Source: DATKHR01 sp035939575 (GTDB lineage Bacteria; Acidobacteriota; Vicinamibacteria; Vicinamibacterales; CAVVIG01). From it: a stretch of 64,000 nt of DNA. The stretch lies in the NCBI GenBank assembly GCA_035939575.1, contig DASZFS010000158.1, forward strand, positions 62,001 through 126,000, read 5' to 3'. Each line of letters opens with the position of its first letter. Position 1 is the first letter of the stretch. Positions 8,196-17,187 of this stretch are shown here, in pieces. The translations under genes and the position numbers were made by a program. The notes below the pieces were generated by a model, which saw only the letters and a list, made by a program, of their open reading frames with translations, was not told where the DNA came from and did no database searches.

Positions 8196-11060
8196 GTGCC
8201 CGAGGAGCTCGCGCTTCCCGCCATTTTCTTCCTCTCCGGCGCAGCAGGTCTCATCTTCGAAATGGTGTGGCTGTACCGGTGCGGGCTGGTGTTCGGCAAC
8301 ACGGTGTGGGCAGCAAGCATCACGATCGCGAGCTTCATGGCAGGCCTCGCCGCCGGCAACGCGCTCATCTCGCAGCTTGGCGATCGCATCCGCCGCCCGC
8401 TCCGCGCCTACGCCGCGGCGGAATTCATCGTTGCAATCGGCGGCGTCGCGCTGGCGTACGGGCTGGCCTCGGCGACCGCGCTCGTCGGCCCGGCGTCACG
8501 GTTCGCCGCAGACGAGTTCTGGGCGCCGAACGCGCTCCGCCTTGGCATCACCTTTGTCGCCCTGCTCGCGCCCGCAACGGCGATGGGCACGGCGCTGCCG
8601 CTGCTCGCCGGCGAGCTCTCCGGCGAGCTGTCCGGGCCTCGGGATCGATTCGGCGTCCTCTTCGGGCGGCTGTACGGCTGGAACACGCTCGGGGCTGTCT
8701 GCGGCGCGATCGGCGCAGAGCTCGTGCTCATTCGCGCGATCGGCGTGACCGGCAGCGCCTGGTTTGCAGCGGCCCTTGATTGCGTCGCGGGGGCGGCCGC
8801 GCTCTGGCTGGCGCGCGAGCCTCGGCTGGAGTCGAGCCGCGCGCCGCGGCCGGCCGCCGCTCGCGCGACCCCCGGTCCGCTCGTGCGGCTGCTGACGGCG
8901 GCCGGCTTCGCCGGCGCGAACCTCCTCGCGCTCGAAGTCGTGTGGTTGCGCTTCCTCTCGATGTATGTGCTCACGACGACGCTTGCCATGAGCGTGATCC
9001 TGGCCGTCGTGCTGGCGGCAATCGGCACTGGCGGCCTCGCCGCATCACGCTGGCTGGCGCGACGCCGGCCGCCGGCCGCCGATGTCACGACCGTTGCGCT
9101 CGCCGCGGGATGCAGCGTCGTCGCATCGTACGCGGCGTTCGGTCAGCTGACGTCCGGCACCCAGGTCGGCGACTGGCGTCGTATGGTCTGGTTTGCCACG
9201 GTCCTGGCGGCGCCGACCTCGTTGCTCTCGGGGGTCATGTTCACGCTGCTGGGGGAACGGATCGCGCACCACGTCGACAGATCTGACCGGGCGGCGGCCC
9301 GGCTCTCGCTCGCGAACGCGATCGGCGCCGTGTGCGGTCCCCTCCTCGCGTCGTTCGTGCTCCTGCCGACGATGGGCATGGAGCGCACCCTTTTCGTGGT
9401 CGCAGCCGCGTACGGCGTCGCGGCGTTCCTGACCGTCGACTTTACCGGGCGGGCGTGGCGCAGCTGGCTCGCCGTGCGAACGCCGGCGCGGGTCACGGCC
9501 CTTCTTGCGTTCGCGGCGGCCCTGCTGCTGTTCCCGTTCGGCCTGATGCGTCGGACGTACTTCGCGCGCGCCGCCGCGCCGTACGCCGCCGACGGATCGC
9601 AGGTGGTCGCCGTGCGCGAAGGGACGTCCGATACCCTCTTCCTCATGCGCCAGACCTGGATGGGTGAGCCGGTCTACGACCGGCTCGTCACCAACGGCTT
9701 CTCGATGTCGGGTACCGCGATTCCGGCGCTCCGCTACATGCGGATGTTCGTGTATCTGCCGATGCTGCTCCACGAGTCCCCGCTGCGCCGTGTGCTCGTC
9801 GTCTGCTACGGCGCCGGCGTGACCGCCGGGGCGGCAACCGATCTGCCGTCGGTCGATGCCATTCACGTCGCCGAGATCTCCCGCGACATCGTCGCCATGA
9901 GCGACCTGATCTACCCGCGCGATCGCCGCCCGCTCGGCGACGCGCGCGTCCGTCTGCACGTCGAGGACGGGCGGTACCTTCTCGAAACGACCCGTGAACG
10001 CTTCGATCTGATTACCGGGGAGCCGCCTCCACCGCGCACGCCCGGTGCTGTCAACATCTACACGCGTGAGTATTTCCGCCTCGTCTATGACCACCTCGAC
10101 GAAGGCGGCATCACGACCTACTGGCTGCCGGTTGCGCGACCCGAGCCCGGCACAGACGTCGACACCATCGCGCGCGGCTTCTGCGATGTGTTCGCGGACT
10201 GCTCCCTCTGGAACGCGACGCCCTTCGACCTGCTGCTGGTCGGCACGCGCCATGCGGCGGGCCCCGCGCCAGCGGCTGCGATGGCGGCGGCGTGGGCAAC
10301 CGTTCCGCTCGCCGGCCATCTCCGCGAGATCGGGTTCGAGCGGCCGGAACAGCTGGCCGCGACATTTCTGGGCGACGCGACGTTCGTGCGTCAATTGACC
10401 GCGGGCACGCCGCCGCTCACTGACGCGTACCCGCAGCGGCTGCGCCCGGACCCGGCGCGCGCGTCGTTATCAGATCCGCGCTACGCGTTCGACCCGTCCG
10501 TTGCCGAGCGCTACCGGTACGTCCTCGACCCCGCCCGCGCGCGCCAGGCGTTCGAGGCATCGCCATTCATCCGGCGGCTGCTCTCGCCGGCGCTCGTCGC
10601 CGGCGCGCTGCCGCGCTTCGACGATCAGCGCAGCGTCAACCGCGTGCTGTGGGAAGGCGGGAGACCGCTGCGACTCATCGACGACATCGACGCGATCCTG
10701 ACGCGGACGACGTGGAGAGCGTTGCCTCTCTGGATGCTCGGAACCGACGAGGTCAAGCAGCGCATCGCGATGGCGCATGACGACGGTACCGGCGCGTCTC
10801 AGTATGCGCGCGGGCTCGACAGGCTGGCGGCGCGCGACTACCTGGGCGCGGCGTCGCAATTCGCCGCCGCCGAGCAGCGCGGATTTCGAGGGGTTACGTT
10901 GAGGCCCCTGCTCGTCTATGCGTTATCCCGGGGAGGAAACTCGGCGGGCGCGGCGCGTCTGGCGCGCGGCGTCGCGCCGTCTGACCCGGAAGAAGCGCAG
11001 TTCTGGCGCTGGATGCGGGCGCGGCTCGGCACGAGCCCGGCCAACACCGCGTTACGTTGA
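8196..11060 (+). CDS. Membrane protein fused to spermidine-synthase-like domain
   Basis: 954 residues from GTG. The first half (about 1-460) is a polytopic membrane region (LPAIFFLSGAAGLIFEMVWL at the start, many later hydrophobic helices). The second part holds a Rossmann methyltransferase-like fold of spermidine-synthase type: VLVVCYGAGVTAG (glycine-rich AdoMet loop), VAEISRDIV, VEDGRYLL, and ITGEPPPPRTPGAVNIYTREY as the catalytic loop. The usual catalytic Asp is not obvious, the loop reading G-E-P-P. The last 250 residues resemble helical repeats. Members are widespread and mostly uncharacterised; polyamine synthesis is not assured. Confidence 0.85.
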   Translation: MPEELALPAIFFLSGAAGLIFEMVWLYRCGLVFGNTVWAASITIASFMAGLAAGNALISQLGDRIRRPLRAYAAAEFIVAIGGVALAYGLASATALVGPASRFAADEFWAPNALRLGITFVALLAPATAMGTALPLLAGELSGELSGPRDRFGVLFGRLYGWNTLGAVCGAIGAELVLIRAIGVTGSAWFAAALDCVAGAAALWLAREPRLESSRAPRPAAARATPGPLVRLLTAAGFAGANLLALEVVWLRFLSMYVLTTTLAMSVILAVVLAAIGTGGLAASRWLARRRPPAADVTTVALAAGCSVVASYAAFGQLTSGTQVGDWRRMVWFATVLAAPTSLLSGVMFTLLGERIAHHVDRSDRAAARLSLANAIGAVCGPLLASFVLLPTMGMERTLFVVAAAYGVAAFLTVDFTGRAWRSWLAVRTPARVTALLAFAAALLLFPFGLMRRTYFARAAAPYAADGSQVVAVREGTSDTLFLMRQTWMGEPVYDRLVTNGFSMSGTAIPALRYMRMFVYLPMLLHESPLRRVLVVCYGAGVTAGAATDLPSVDAIHVAEISRDIVAMSDLIYPRDRRPLGDARVRLHVEDGRYLLETTRERFDLITGEPPPPRTPGAVNIYTREYFRLVYDHLDEGGITTYWLPVARPEPGTDVDTIARGFCDVFADCSLWNATPFDLLLVGTRHAAGPAPAAAMAAAWATVPLAGHLREIGFERPEQLAATFLGDATFVRQLTAGTPPLTDAYPQRLRPDPARASLSDPRYAFDPSVAERYRYVLDPARARQAFEASPFIRRLLSPALVAGALPRFDDQRSVNRVLWEGGRPLRLIDDIDAILTRTTWRALPLWMLGTDEVKQRIAMAHDDGTGASQYARGLDRLAARDYLGAASQFAAAEQRGFRGVTLRPLLVYALSRGGNSAGAARLARGVAPSDPEEAQFWRWMRARLGTSPANTALR

Positions 11061-11081
11061 CCGTCGGGCGCCCGTAAGCGC

Positions 11082-12143
11082 CTAGGGCGCGTGCTGGATC
11101 TTGCCGCCGCTCGCCGAGAGCATCAGCTTGACCAGCTCCTCGGTGACGTTCGGCTCGAGTCCTTCAGTGTGTCCCTTCGCGAGCCGGACGACGTCCGCGA
11201 CGACGCGGCCGTCCTTGCAGCCCGGATACGCATAGATCCGGGCGGTGCCAGGTCCGGGCAGGAGTCCCCACGGTGGATTCGGCGGATTCTGCCGCGAGCG
11301 GTCGTAGATGTAGCCGGCCTTGGCGTCCACGATGTCCTGCGCTTTGCCGCGCGGACCGCAGTCGAACTTCGCGGCCCACGCCGACGACTCGGGAAGGCCC
11401 TTCTCGTCCATTTCGCGCTGGCCGGTTTCGTAGATGAATGAAAAATCTGAGGCTGGCAGCTCGCGCAACGCGGCCGCAGCCGCCGCGAGGTCAGGAGGCG
11501 GCCCCGCGCGGCCGCCAGCGGCGGGGCCGCCTCCGATGGCGCCGAAATTCGCCCGGCCAGGATTGGCGCCCAGGCGGCCGCCGGACAAGCTGAGCCATCC
11601 GTCCACTCTGTCCTTGAAGAAATCCGTACGCACAATCCGATTGGACGTCATGCCGCCCTGCGAGTGCCCGACGAGCCAGAATGCCTTGATGTTCTGTTTG
11701 CCGATCTGGTCGGCGACAAAATTCACGACGTTCTGGAGGTACTCATCGTCGGCCGCGGACCAGGCGTGTGTCGGAGAGTTCGGCGTGACGATGACGAGCC
11801 GGTACTTGTCCTTGAAGTCGACAGCGGGAAAGTAGTGGCGCTGCCAGTTGCCGTAGGAGCCCGCGCCGTGCAGGCTGAGGATGAACGTCACTTTCTCGCC
11901 CGGCTTCAGATCGCACGGGTAGTCGAGGAAGTAGGTGCGGCGTGTCTTCATCTCGACGATCGGCCCCTGATTGATCACGCGGTCGCTCGAACAATCCGCG
12001 TCGGGACAGTGAAGGACGGGCGGCGTCGCGCATGGCGCGCCCGCGATCGAGACAAATTGTGTCTGGGCGCCGGCGCGGCCCGCACACGCCATGGCGGCGC
12101 CGGTCATGAGGAGGCGGCCAATCAAGCGGCGTGGTGGATTCAT
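11082..12143 (-). CDS. Secreted alpha/beta hydrolase (PHB-depolymerase/feruloyl-esterase-like)
   Basis: 353 residues from ATG 12143 with a signal peptide ending GRAGAQ. The core has FILSLHGAGSYGNW (oxyanion loop), the nucleophile elbow LVGHSQGGMTSNR (Ser in GHSQG), and a late GHTEGLEP His. Insertions rich in Gly/Pro (GAIGGGPAAGGRAGPPPD) separate core elements. The family acts on esters of polymers or aromatics; the substrate is unknown. It starts 1 bp after the stop of the phosphotriesterase-like gene and is the last gene of a TonB receptor operon, so it probably handles a compound taken up by that receptor. Confidence 0.85.
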   Translation of the reverse strand: MNPPRRLIGRLLMTGAAMACAGRAGAQTQFVSIAGAPCATPPVLHCPDADCSSDRVINQGPIVEMKTRRTYFLDYPCDLKPGEKVTFILSLHGAGSYGNWQRHYFPAVDFKDKYRLVIVTPNSPTHAWSAADDEYLQNVVNFVADQIGKQNIKAFWLVGHSQGGMTSNRIVRTDFFKDRVDGWLSLSGGRLGANPGRANFGAIGGGPAAGGRAGPPPDLAAAAAALRELPASDFSFIYETGQREMDEKGLPESSAWAAKFDCGPRGKAQDIVDAKAGYIYDRSRQNPPNPPWGLLPGPGTARIYAYPGCKDGRVVADVVRLAKGHTEGLEPNVTEELVKLMLSASGGKIQHAP

Positions 12144-12144
12144 C

Positions 12145-13242
12145 TCATTTCGGCACGAACGCGAGGAAGCGCCGCGGGTTGTCGACGAGGATGTGATGGA
12201 GCATCGCCTCGGACAGGCCCGCTTTGACGAGCATCGGTCCGAACACCGTTGACGCCTGCGCGAGACCGGCACCGCCGTTTTTCTTGAGCGAGTTGGCGAC
12301 GGCGAAGTCCGAGGAAATGAGCACCTGGTCCGCGTATCCCGCCTCGACCATCGCCATGATCATCGTAACGCGCTCGGCGTCGGGCACGATGGGAATCGTG
12401 ACCCGATCGAAGCCGACGAACGCGCCGCGCTTGGCCACCTGCTGAGCGACCAGTGCGGCCGGTTCATCAAGGCAGCAGACGTGGCCGATCGCGACGTGGG
12501 CGGGCGTCGCGCCGGCGCTCTCGAGCACGTCCAGCTGGCGGAGGGCGGCGTCATGCGGGACCGGCGTCTGCGTGGGGCGCGTCCCGGTGTAGGCGTTATG
12601 CGTGAAGATTGGCAGCCCTGTCCGCACCTGCGCCTTCGCCACCGCCTGAAACACTTTCTTCTCGTCGTCGGTCAACACACCACCCTGCTGACCGATCTCG
12701 CCGAACGCGCCGAGATGCTGCGCCCCGGCGTCGCGCGCGAGCTCCTCGGCAATCTCGTCGACCGACTTCGTCGCGATCTCGGGCGGATAGGTGCGCTGCA
12801 TGTAGTAGCCGCCGCTCCCGACGATTGGCAACCCGGACTCGGCCGCGATCCGTTTCAGCGCGTCGAGATTGCGTGACATGTCCGGGTGGCCGCCGTCGAC
12901 GATGCAGGCGATGCCGTCGGCGCGGGCGGCGCGCGCCTCCTCGATCATCATCGCCACATCGTCGGTGAAGTGCTCCTTGACCTGTGGCGGGTAGTGCATC
13001 GAGAGGTGCTCGTGAAAAAGAACCGCCCCGCCGGCGAGCGTGTCCGGCGGCATGTCCTTGAGCAGCGTGCGGATGACGGCGCCCTTCGGGAAGCTTGGCG
13101 CCTTCGGTGCCGCGGCGCGCTGGCCGAGCAGTCCCATCGCGCTCGAATCGCGTCCGAGGGCGGCGGCGACGCCGGCGCCGGCGGAGCAGCCCAGCCACGT
13201 GAGCGCGTCGCGACGAGTGATCCGGCGAGTGAAGGTACGCAT
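12145..13242 (-). CDS. Tat-exported phosphotriesterase-family hydrolase
   Basis: 365 residues from ATG 13242. The N-terminus has a twin-arginine signal (TRRITRRDALTWLG). The phosphotriesterase-like metal site is visible: LFHEHL (H-x-H), the bridging Glu in GAFGEIGQ, the His in IFTHNAYTG, the His in IGHVCCLDE and the Asp in LISSDFAVAN. Many homologues are lactonases, so this may be a lactonase or organophosphate-type hydrolase. Its ATG overlaps the TonB receptor stop (TGATG), showing an operon with tight coupling. Confidence 0.88.
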   Translation of the reverse strand: MRTFTRRITRRDALTWLGCSAGAGVAAALGRDSSAMGLLGQRAAAPKAPSFPKGAVIRTLLKDMPPDTLAGGAVLFHEHLSMHYPPQVKEHFTDDVAMMIEEARAARADGIACIVDGGHPDMSRNLDALKRIAAESGLPIVGSGGYYMQRTYPPEIATKSVDEIAEELARDAGAQHLGAFGEIGQQGGVLTDDEKKVFQAVAKAQVRTGLPIFTHNAYTGTRPTQTPVPHDAALRQLDVLESAGATPAHVAIGHVCCLDEPAALVAQQVAKRGAFVGFDRVTIPIVPDAERVTMIMAMVEAGYADQVLISSDFAVANSLKKNGGAGLAQASTVFGPMLVKAGLSEAMLHHILVDNPRRFLAFVPK

Positions 13243-16200
13243 CAGAAGTCCACCTGGAGTCCGAACTTCACGAGCCGACCCTGGAGGATCTGGGTCGGCG
13301 CCAGCCAGCTCGTCCCGTACGTCGTGTTGATGGAGAGAATCCCGCTCGAGTTGAGGAGGTTGAAGATGTCGACCGACGCCTGCATCCGGGTGTGCTGCAC
13401 GTTGAACGTCCTGCCGAAACGGGCATCCACCTGGGTGATGCGGTCGCCGAAGACGCTGTTTGGCGCGATCAACTGTGTGGCTGCGCTTCCAATACCGAGT
13501 GGCCGGCCCAGATTCTGGACCTGCGCGCTGGTGACGGTGTATCGGGCAAGGATCTGGGGGCCCGGCCGGTTCTGGAGCGTCGCGCTGGCGATCAATCCCC
13601 ACCAGGGCAACGGGTAGCTCGCCAATCCTTTGATGTCGGCCTGAAATGGCGGCTGGACGTGACAGTACAGCGTGCTCGGCGTGGCCGTGCCTCCCGCCAC
13701 GAAGGTGCTGCCGAACGGAAGCAACGTGCCGGCTGATGACGCGAGGACGCCCGCGACCGGGGCATATCCAATGAGGGCCTGGCCAGCGACCTGGCAGATG
13801 TCGGTCACCTCGTGTCCGATGCTTGCGCCGCCCGAGACAAAGCCGCCGCGCGGCAATCGCGCGTTTGCGTTGAAGTCGTAGCCCGTATACACGTCGCTGA
13901 CGTTGCCGAAGTTGCTCGCGGGCTGGACGTCGTAGAACGCCAGGGTCGAGAACGTGGACGGATTCTGATCCATGAAACCGCAGATCTGTTGTCCGCCGCC
14001 ACCGGGCAGCCGCGGATCGGGCGGCGTTGTCACGCAGTACGAGCTGTACGACGTGGCCGGGGGTTGCGTGGTGTTCTGGGCGGCGATGAAATTGCCGAAG
14101 GAGTGCCGCGTGAACTGGAAGTCGACCGCCACGCGCGGCAGCACCTGCTGCTGAACGCCCGCAGACACTTCATGATCGTTGGGACGGACACCCCACCCGC
14201 TCGTGATTGACGGCTCGTAGCGCGCGGCGACGTTGAGATTGCCGAGCGGCGCATTGAGCGGCCCGCACTCCCCGTTCTGCGCGGGGTTGGCGAGATTGCA
14301 ATCAGGGACGAAGTTGCCATTTGTGTCGGTCCACGACCGCGAGGCCTGGTTGATCGATGTGTTCACCCGATTGTTCAGCGTCGCCATGTTCGTCGATTCG
14401 CTGGCGACGTACTTCGCGTAGTTGGCCCGCGCGACGGTCTTGCCGTTGCCGAACAGATCGTACGTCGCGCCGAGGCGAGGCGACAGGTCCTTCCAGGTCG
14501 GCACGTTGTCGATCTCCGGGTACTGGCGAGCCGCCACGAATGGAATGGCCGCCAGGTTCTGGACGGGGACGTACGCGTTGTGATAGTCGAATCGAAGCCC
14601 GACGTTCAGCGTCAACCGATTGATCGTCCATCGATCCTGCGCGTACAGGCCGAGCGCCGATTTCAGGTGCTCGGTGTCGATGAGCGGCCGCGCGTACTCG
14701 GTGATGGTCGTCGGGATCCCCTTGAGGAATGTCCATGCCTGGGCCTGGTTCGTGTCGTACTGGTAGTTGCGCGTGCCCCACATGTCGGTCATCCCGAACT
14801 TGAACGCGTGGCTGCCCGTGACGTAGTTCGCGGCGACGCGCGCGTTGTACTGGTGATTGGCGGCTGTCGTAAACACATTGGCCGCGCCGTACAGGATCCC
14901 GAGCGACGCATCGGACTTCGAGATCACCGCATCGGGTCCGTAGCCGTTCGTGTTGTAGGGCTCGGGACCGAAGATCCAGGTCTCGTTGTAGAAGGTGAAT
15001 CCACCCTCGAGCAGCAGCCGGTTCGTGAGGGTGTTCGTCCATGTGCCCTGCAGCAGATACTCGGGGCTGTGAGTGAAGTACACGCCAGCCTCGGGCGAGT
15101 TGGTCGCACCGCACTGGTTGCAGTCGACCAGCCGTTGGTTGAAGTGGCTGAAGAAGGTGACCTTGTTCTTCTGTGACGCCTGCCACGTCAGGTTGAGCGT
15201 CTCGCCGCGCGTCCACGTATCGCCGCCGACGGCCTGATTGCTCAGGTCCTGCGAGTTCGGCACGAGCGTTGTCGGGTGGAAGGCATCGCCGTACGTACAA
15301 CCGGCCGCCGTCGCGCAGTACTGCGGGGCACCAGGTCGCAGGTTGGCGAACATCCCTGCGAGGTAGCTTTGTGAGCCGTTGTACCTGAAGCCACCGAGGA
15401 ACCACAGCTTGTCCTGCACGATTGGGCCGCCGATGACCGGGTTGAAGTCCCAGAGCTTCTTCACGCTGTTGACGGCGGTGAGCTTCTGAGCGATCAGATC
15501 CGGTGTGAGGTTGTTGCTCTGGAGGCTGCCGTTGGTGAAGTTCCCAAAGAAATACCCCCGATAGACGTTGCCGCCCTCCTTCGGAACGATGTTCGTCAGC
15601 ACGCCGCTCGAGCGCGCTTCCGCTGACAGCCCGCTCGTCGTGACCGCCATCTCCTGCACGGTCCCGGTGTTGACCACCAGCGTCGTGTTGTAGCCCCCGC
15701 CGGTGTTGTTCATGTTGTTGAACGGCATGCCGTTCATCACGAGCGGCATCTGATCGGCGCGACTGCCGTGGATAGACAGCGTCTGGTACCGGTCGCCACC
15801 GGTGCCGCCGACGTCCTGACTGGAGAGCGCCGTCTGGACACCGGGCACGAGAACGCTCAGATTCTGGAAGCTCCGGCCGGTCGGCAACCCGTCGATGACC
15901 TCGTGCGAGAGCGACTTGCGCTGCGTGACGCTCTGCGTGTCGATCAGCGGGCTCTCGGCGGTCACCGTCACGGTCTCCTGGACGGCGCCGACGCGCAACT
16001 CCGCATTGACCGTCGCGGTGAAATCCGACGTCAGGATGATCCCCTCGCGCTTGAACGCGTTGAAGCCCGTGAGGGTGAACGTCACACTATAGGTGCCCGC
16101 CTGCAGGTCGATGATCTTGTACTGGCCCTGGCCGTCGGTCACTGCCACCCGGGTCTTCTCGATGAGCGCGGGACTCGAGGCTTCGACGGTGACACCTGGA

Positions 16201-16325
16201 AGAATGGCTCCGCTCGTGTCCTTGACGAGACCCGCGATCGTGCTGGTCTGCGCGAACGCCGCGCCGCGGCCGACGACCGCGCCCGTGACTGCGATGACAA
16301 CGGCGATCCTGACGAGTTTGCCCAT
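13242..16325 (-). CDS. Oar-like TonB-dependent outer-membrane receptor
   Basis: 1027 residues from ATG 16325, with a GGGAGGG ribosome site and a signal peptide ending AAFAQ. Order: carboxypeptidase-regulatory-like domain (about 28-110, TIAGLVKDTSGAILPGVTV), plug (about 120-230), then a long beta-barrel ending in LQVDF with the usual terminal Phe. It takes up substrates across the outer membrane with TonB/ExbB energy. It heads an operon with a Tat-exported hydrolase and a secreted esterase, so the ligand is probably the substrate of these two. A weak promoter (TTTGCC, 16 bp, TAGAGT with TGC before it) lies at 16372-16399. Confidence 0.92.
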   Translation of the reverse strand: MGKLVRIAVVIAVTGAVVGRGAAFAQTSTIAGLVKDTSGAILPGVTVEASSPALIEKTRVAVTDGQGQYKIIDLQAGTYSVTFTLTGFNAFKREGIILTSDFTATVNAELRVGAVQETVTVTAESPLIDTQSVTQRKSLSHEVIDGLPTGRSFQNLSVLVPGVQTALSSQDVGGTGGDRYQTLSIHGSRADQMPLVMNGMPFNNMNNTGGGYNTTLVVNTGTVQEMAVTTSGLSAEARSSGVLTNIVPKEGGNVYRGYFFGNFTNGSLQSNNLTPDLIAQKLTAVNSVKKLWDFNPVIGGPIVQDKLWFLGGFRYNGSQSYLAGMFANLRPGAPQYCATAAGCTYGDAFHPTTLVPNSQDLSNQAVGGDTWTRGETLNLTWQASQKNKVTFFSHFNQRLVDCNQCGATNSPEAGVYFTHSPEYLLQGTWTNTLTNRLLLEGGFTFYNETWIFGPEPYNTNGYGPDAVISKSDASLGILYGAANVFTTAANHQYNARVAANYVTGSHAFKFGMTDMWGTRNYQYDTNQAQAWTFLKGIPTTITEYARPLIDTEHLKSALGLYAQDRWTINRLTLNVGLRFDYHNAYVPVQNLAAIPFVAARQYPEIDNVPTWKDLSPRLGATYDLFGNGKTVARANYAKYVASESTNMATLNNRVNTSINQASRSWTDTNGNFVPDCNLANPAQNGECGPLNAPLGNLNVAARYEPSITSGWGVRPNDHEVSAGVQQQVLPRVAVDFQFTRHSFGNFIAAQNTTQPPATSYSSYCVTTPPDPRLPGGGGQQICGFMDQNPSTFSTLAFYDVQPASNFGNVSDVYTGYDFNANARLPRGGFVSGGASIGHEVTDICQVAGQALIGYAPVAGVLASSAGTLLPFGSTFVAGGTATPSTLYCHVQPPFQADIKGLASYPLPWWGLIASATLQNRPGPQILARYTVTSAQVQNLGRPLGIGSAATQLIAPNSVFGDRITQVDARFGRTFNVQHTRMQASVDIFNLLNSSGILSINTTYGTSWLAPTQILQGRLVKFGLQVDF

Positions 16326-16458
16326 GTGCGCTCCCTCCCGAGCGGACCGCGGACGGCCGCAAAACGGCCACACTCTAGCACGCACCCGAACGGGGCAAAT
16401 TGTTAAGAAATGATGTTTTGCTGGCCGTTCGGGCCGTTTCGGCGCAGAATCCGGCGGC

Positions 16459-17187
16459 ATGGATAGAGAACCCGACCCGGCCGCGCAGCGCGTGCTCGTG
16501 GTCGAGGATGAACGCAGCATCCGCGAGCTGGTATCCACGCAGCTCAACCGCGCGGGTTACGAGTGCCTGGCGGTGGGTGACGGCCACGAAGGGCTCGCGC
16601 GCATCCAGAGCGAACGGTTCGACGTCGTTGTGCTCGATCTGATGCTGCCCGGCGTCGACGGCATCACACTCTGCCGAGCCATCCGGGAGGCGAGCCCCAA
16701 CCGGGACGTGCCGATCCTGATGCTGACGGCACGCCGGACGGAGAGCGACAAGGTTCTCGGCCTCGAGAGCGGCGCGGACGACTACGTCACGAAGCCTTTC
16801 GGCGTCCGCGAGCTGACGGCGCGGGTCGCTGCGCTGACCCGGCGCATCCATCGCGCACAGGGCCAGGTTGCGGCCGGGCCGCGGGCCATGCTGATCGCGC
16901 GCGACGTCGAGTTAGATCCCGCGAAGCATCTCGCGCGCGTGCGCCGTCTCCAGGTCGGCCTGACGCCACACGAGTTCGAGCTGCTCTACCAGCTTGCCTC
17001 GAAGCCGGGCGTCGTGCTGACACGAAAGGAGCTGCTGACGGCCGTCTGGCGTGGAGAGGCGTTCGTCACGGAGCGCAGCATCGATACGCTCGTCCGGCAC
17101 TTGCGGTGCAAGGTCGAGATCGATCCGACGTCGCCGCAGCTGATCCTGACCGTCTGGGGCTATGGCTACAAGTTCGCTGACGCGTAA
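16459..17187 (+). CDS. OmpR/PhoB-type response regulator
   Basis: 242 residues. The receiver domain has VLVVEDE, phospho-Asp D60 in VVVLDLMLPGVDG, a Thr in LMLTAR and the Lys in YVTKPFG. A winged-helix output follows (LTPHEFELLYQLASKPG, VLTRKELL, ERSIDTLVRHLRCKVE, VWGYGYKF). Its last 26 bp overlap the partner kinase, so the pair is co-translated. The CAGAAT box 2 bases before the predicted mRNA start suggests a very short leader. Two-component neighbours downstream are CapA and CoA-metabolism genes. Confidence 0.95.
   Translation: MDREPDPAAQRVLVVEDERSIRELVSTQLNRAGYECLAVGDGHEGLARIQSERFDVVVLDLMLPGVDGITLCRAIREASPNRDVPILMLTARRTESDKVLGLESGADDYVTKPFGVRELTARVAALTRRIHRAQGQVAAGPRAMLIARDVELDPAKHLARVRRLQVGLTPHEFELLYQLASKPGVVLTRKELLTAVWRGEAFVTERSIDTLVRHLRCKVEIDPTSPQLILTVWGYGYKFADA

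Noticed and set aside
9045..10394. 449-codon minus-strand frame opposite the spermidine-synthase-like gene
   Set aside because: Arg/Glu-rich shadow with no domain pattern.
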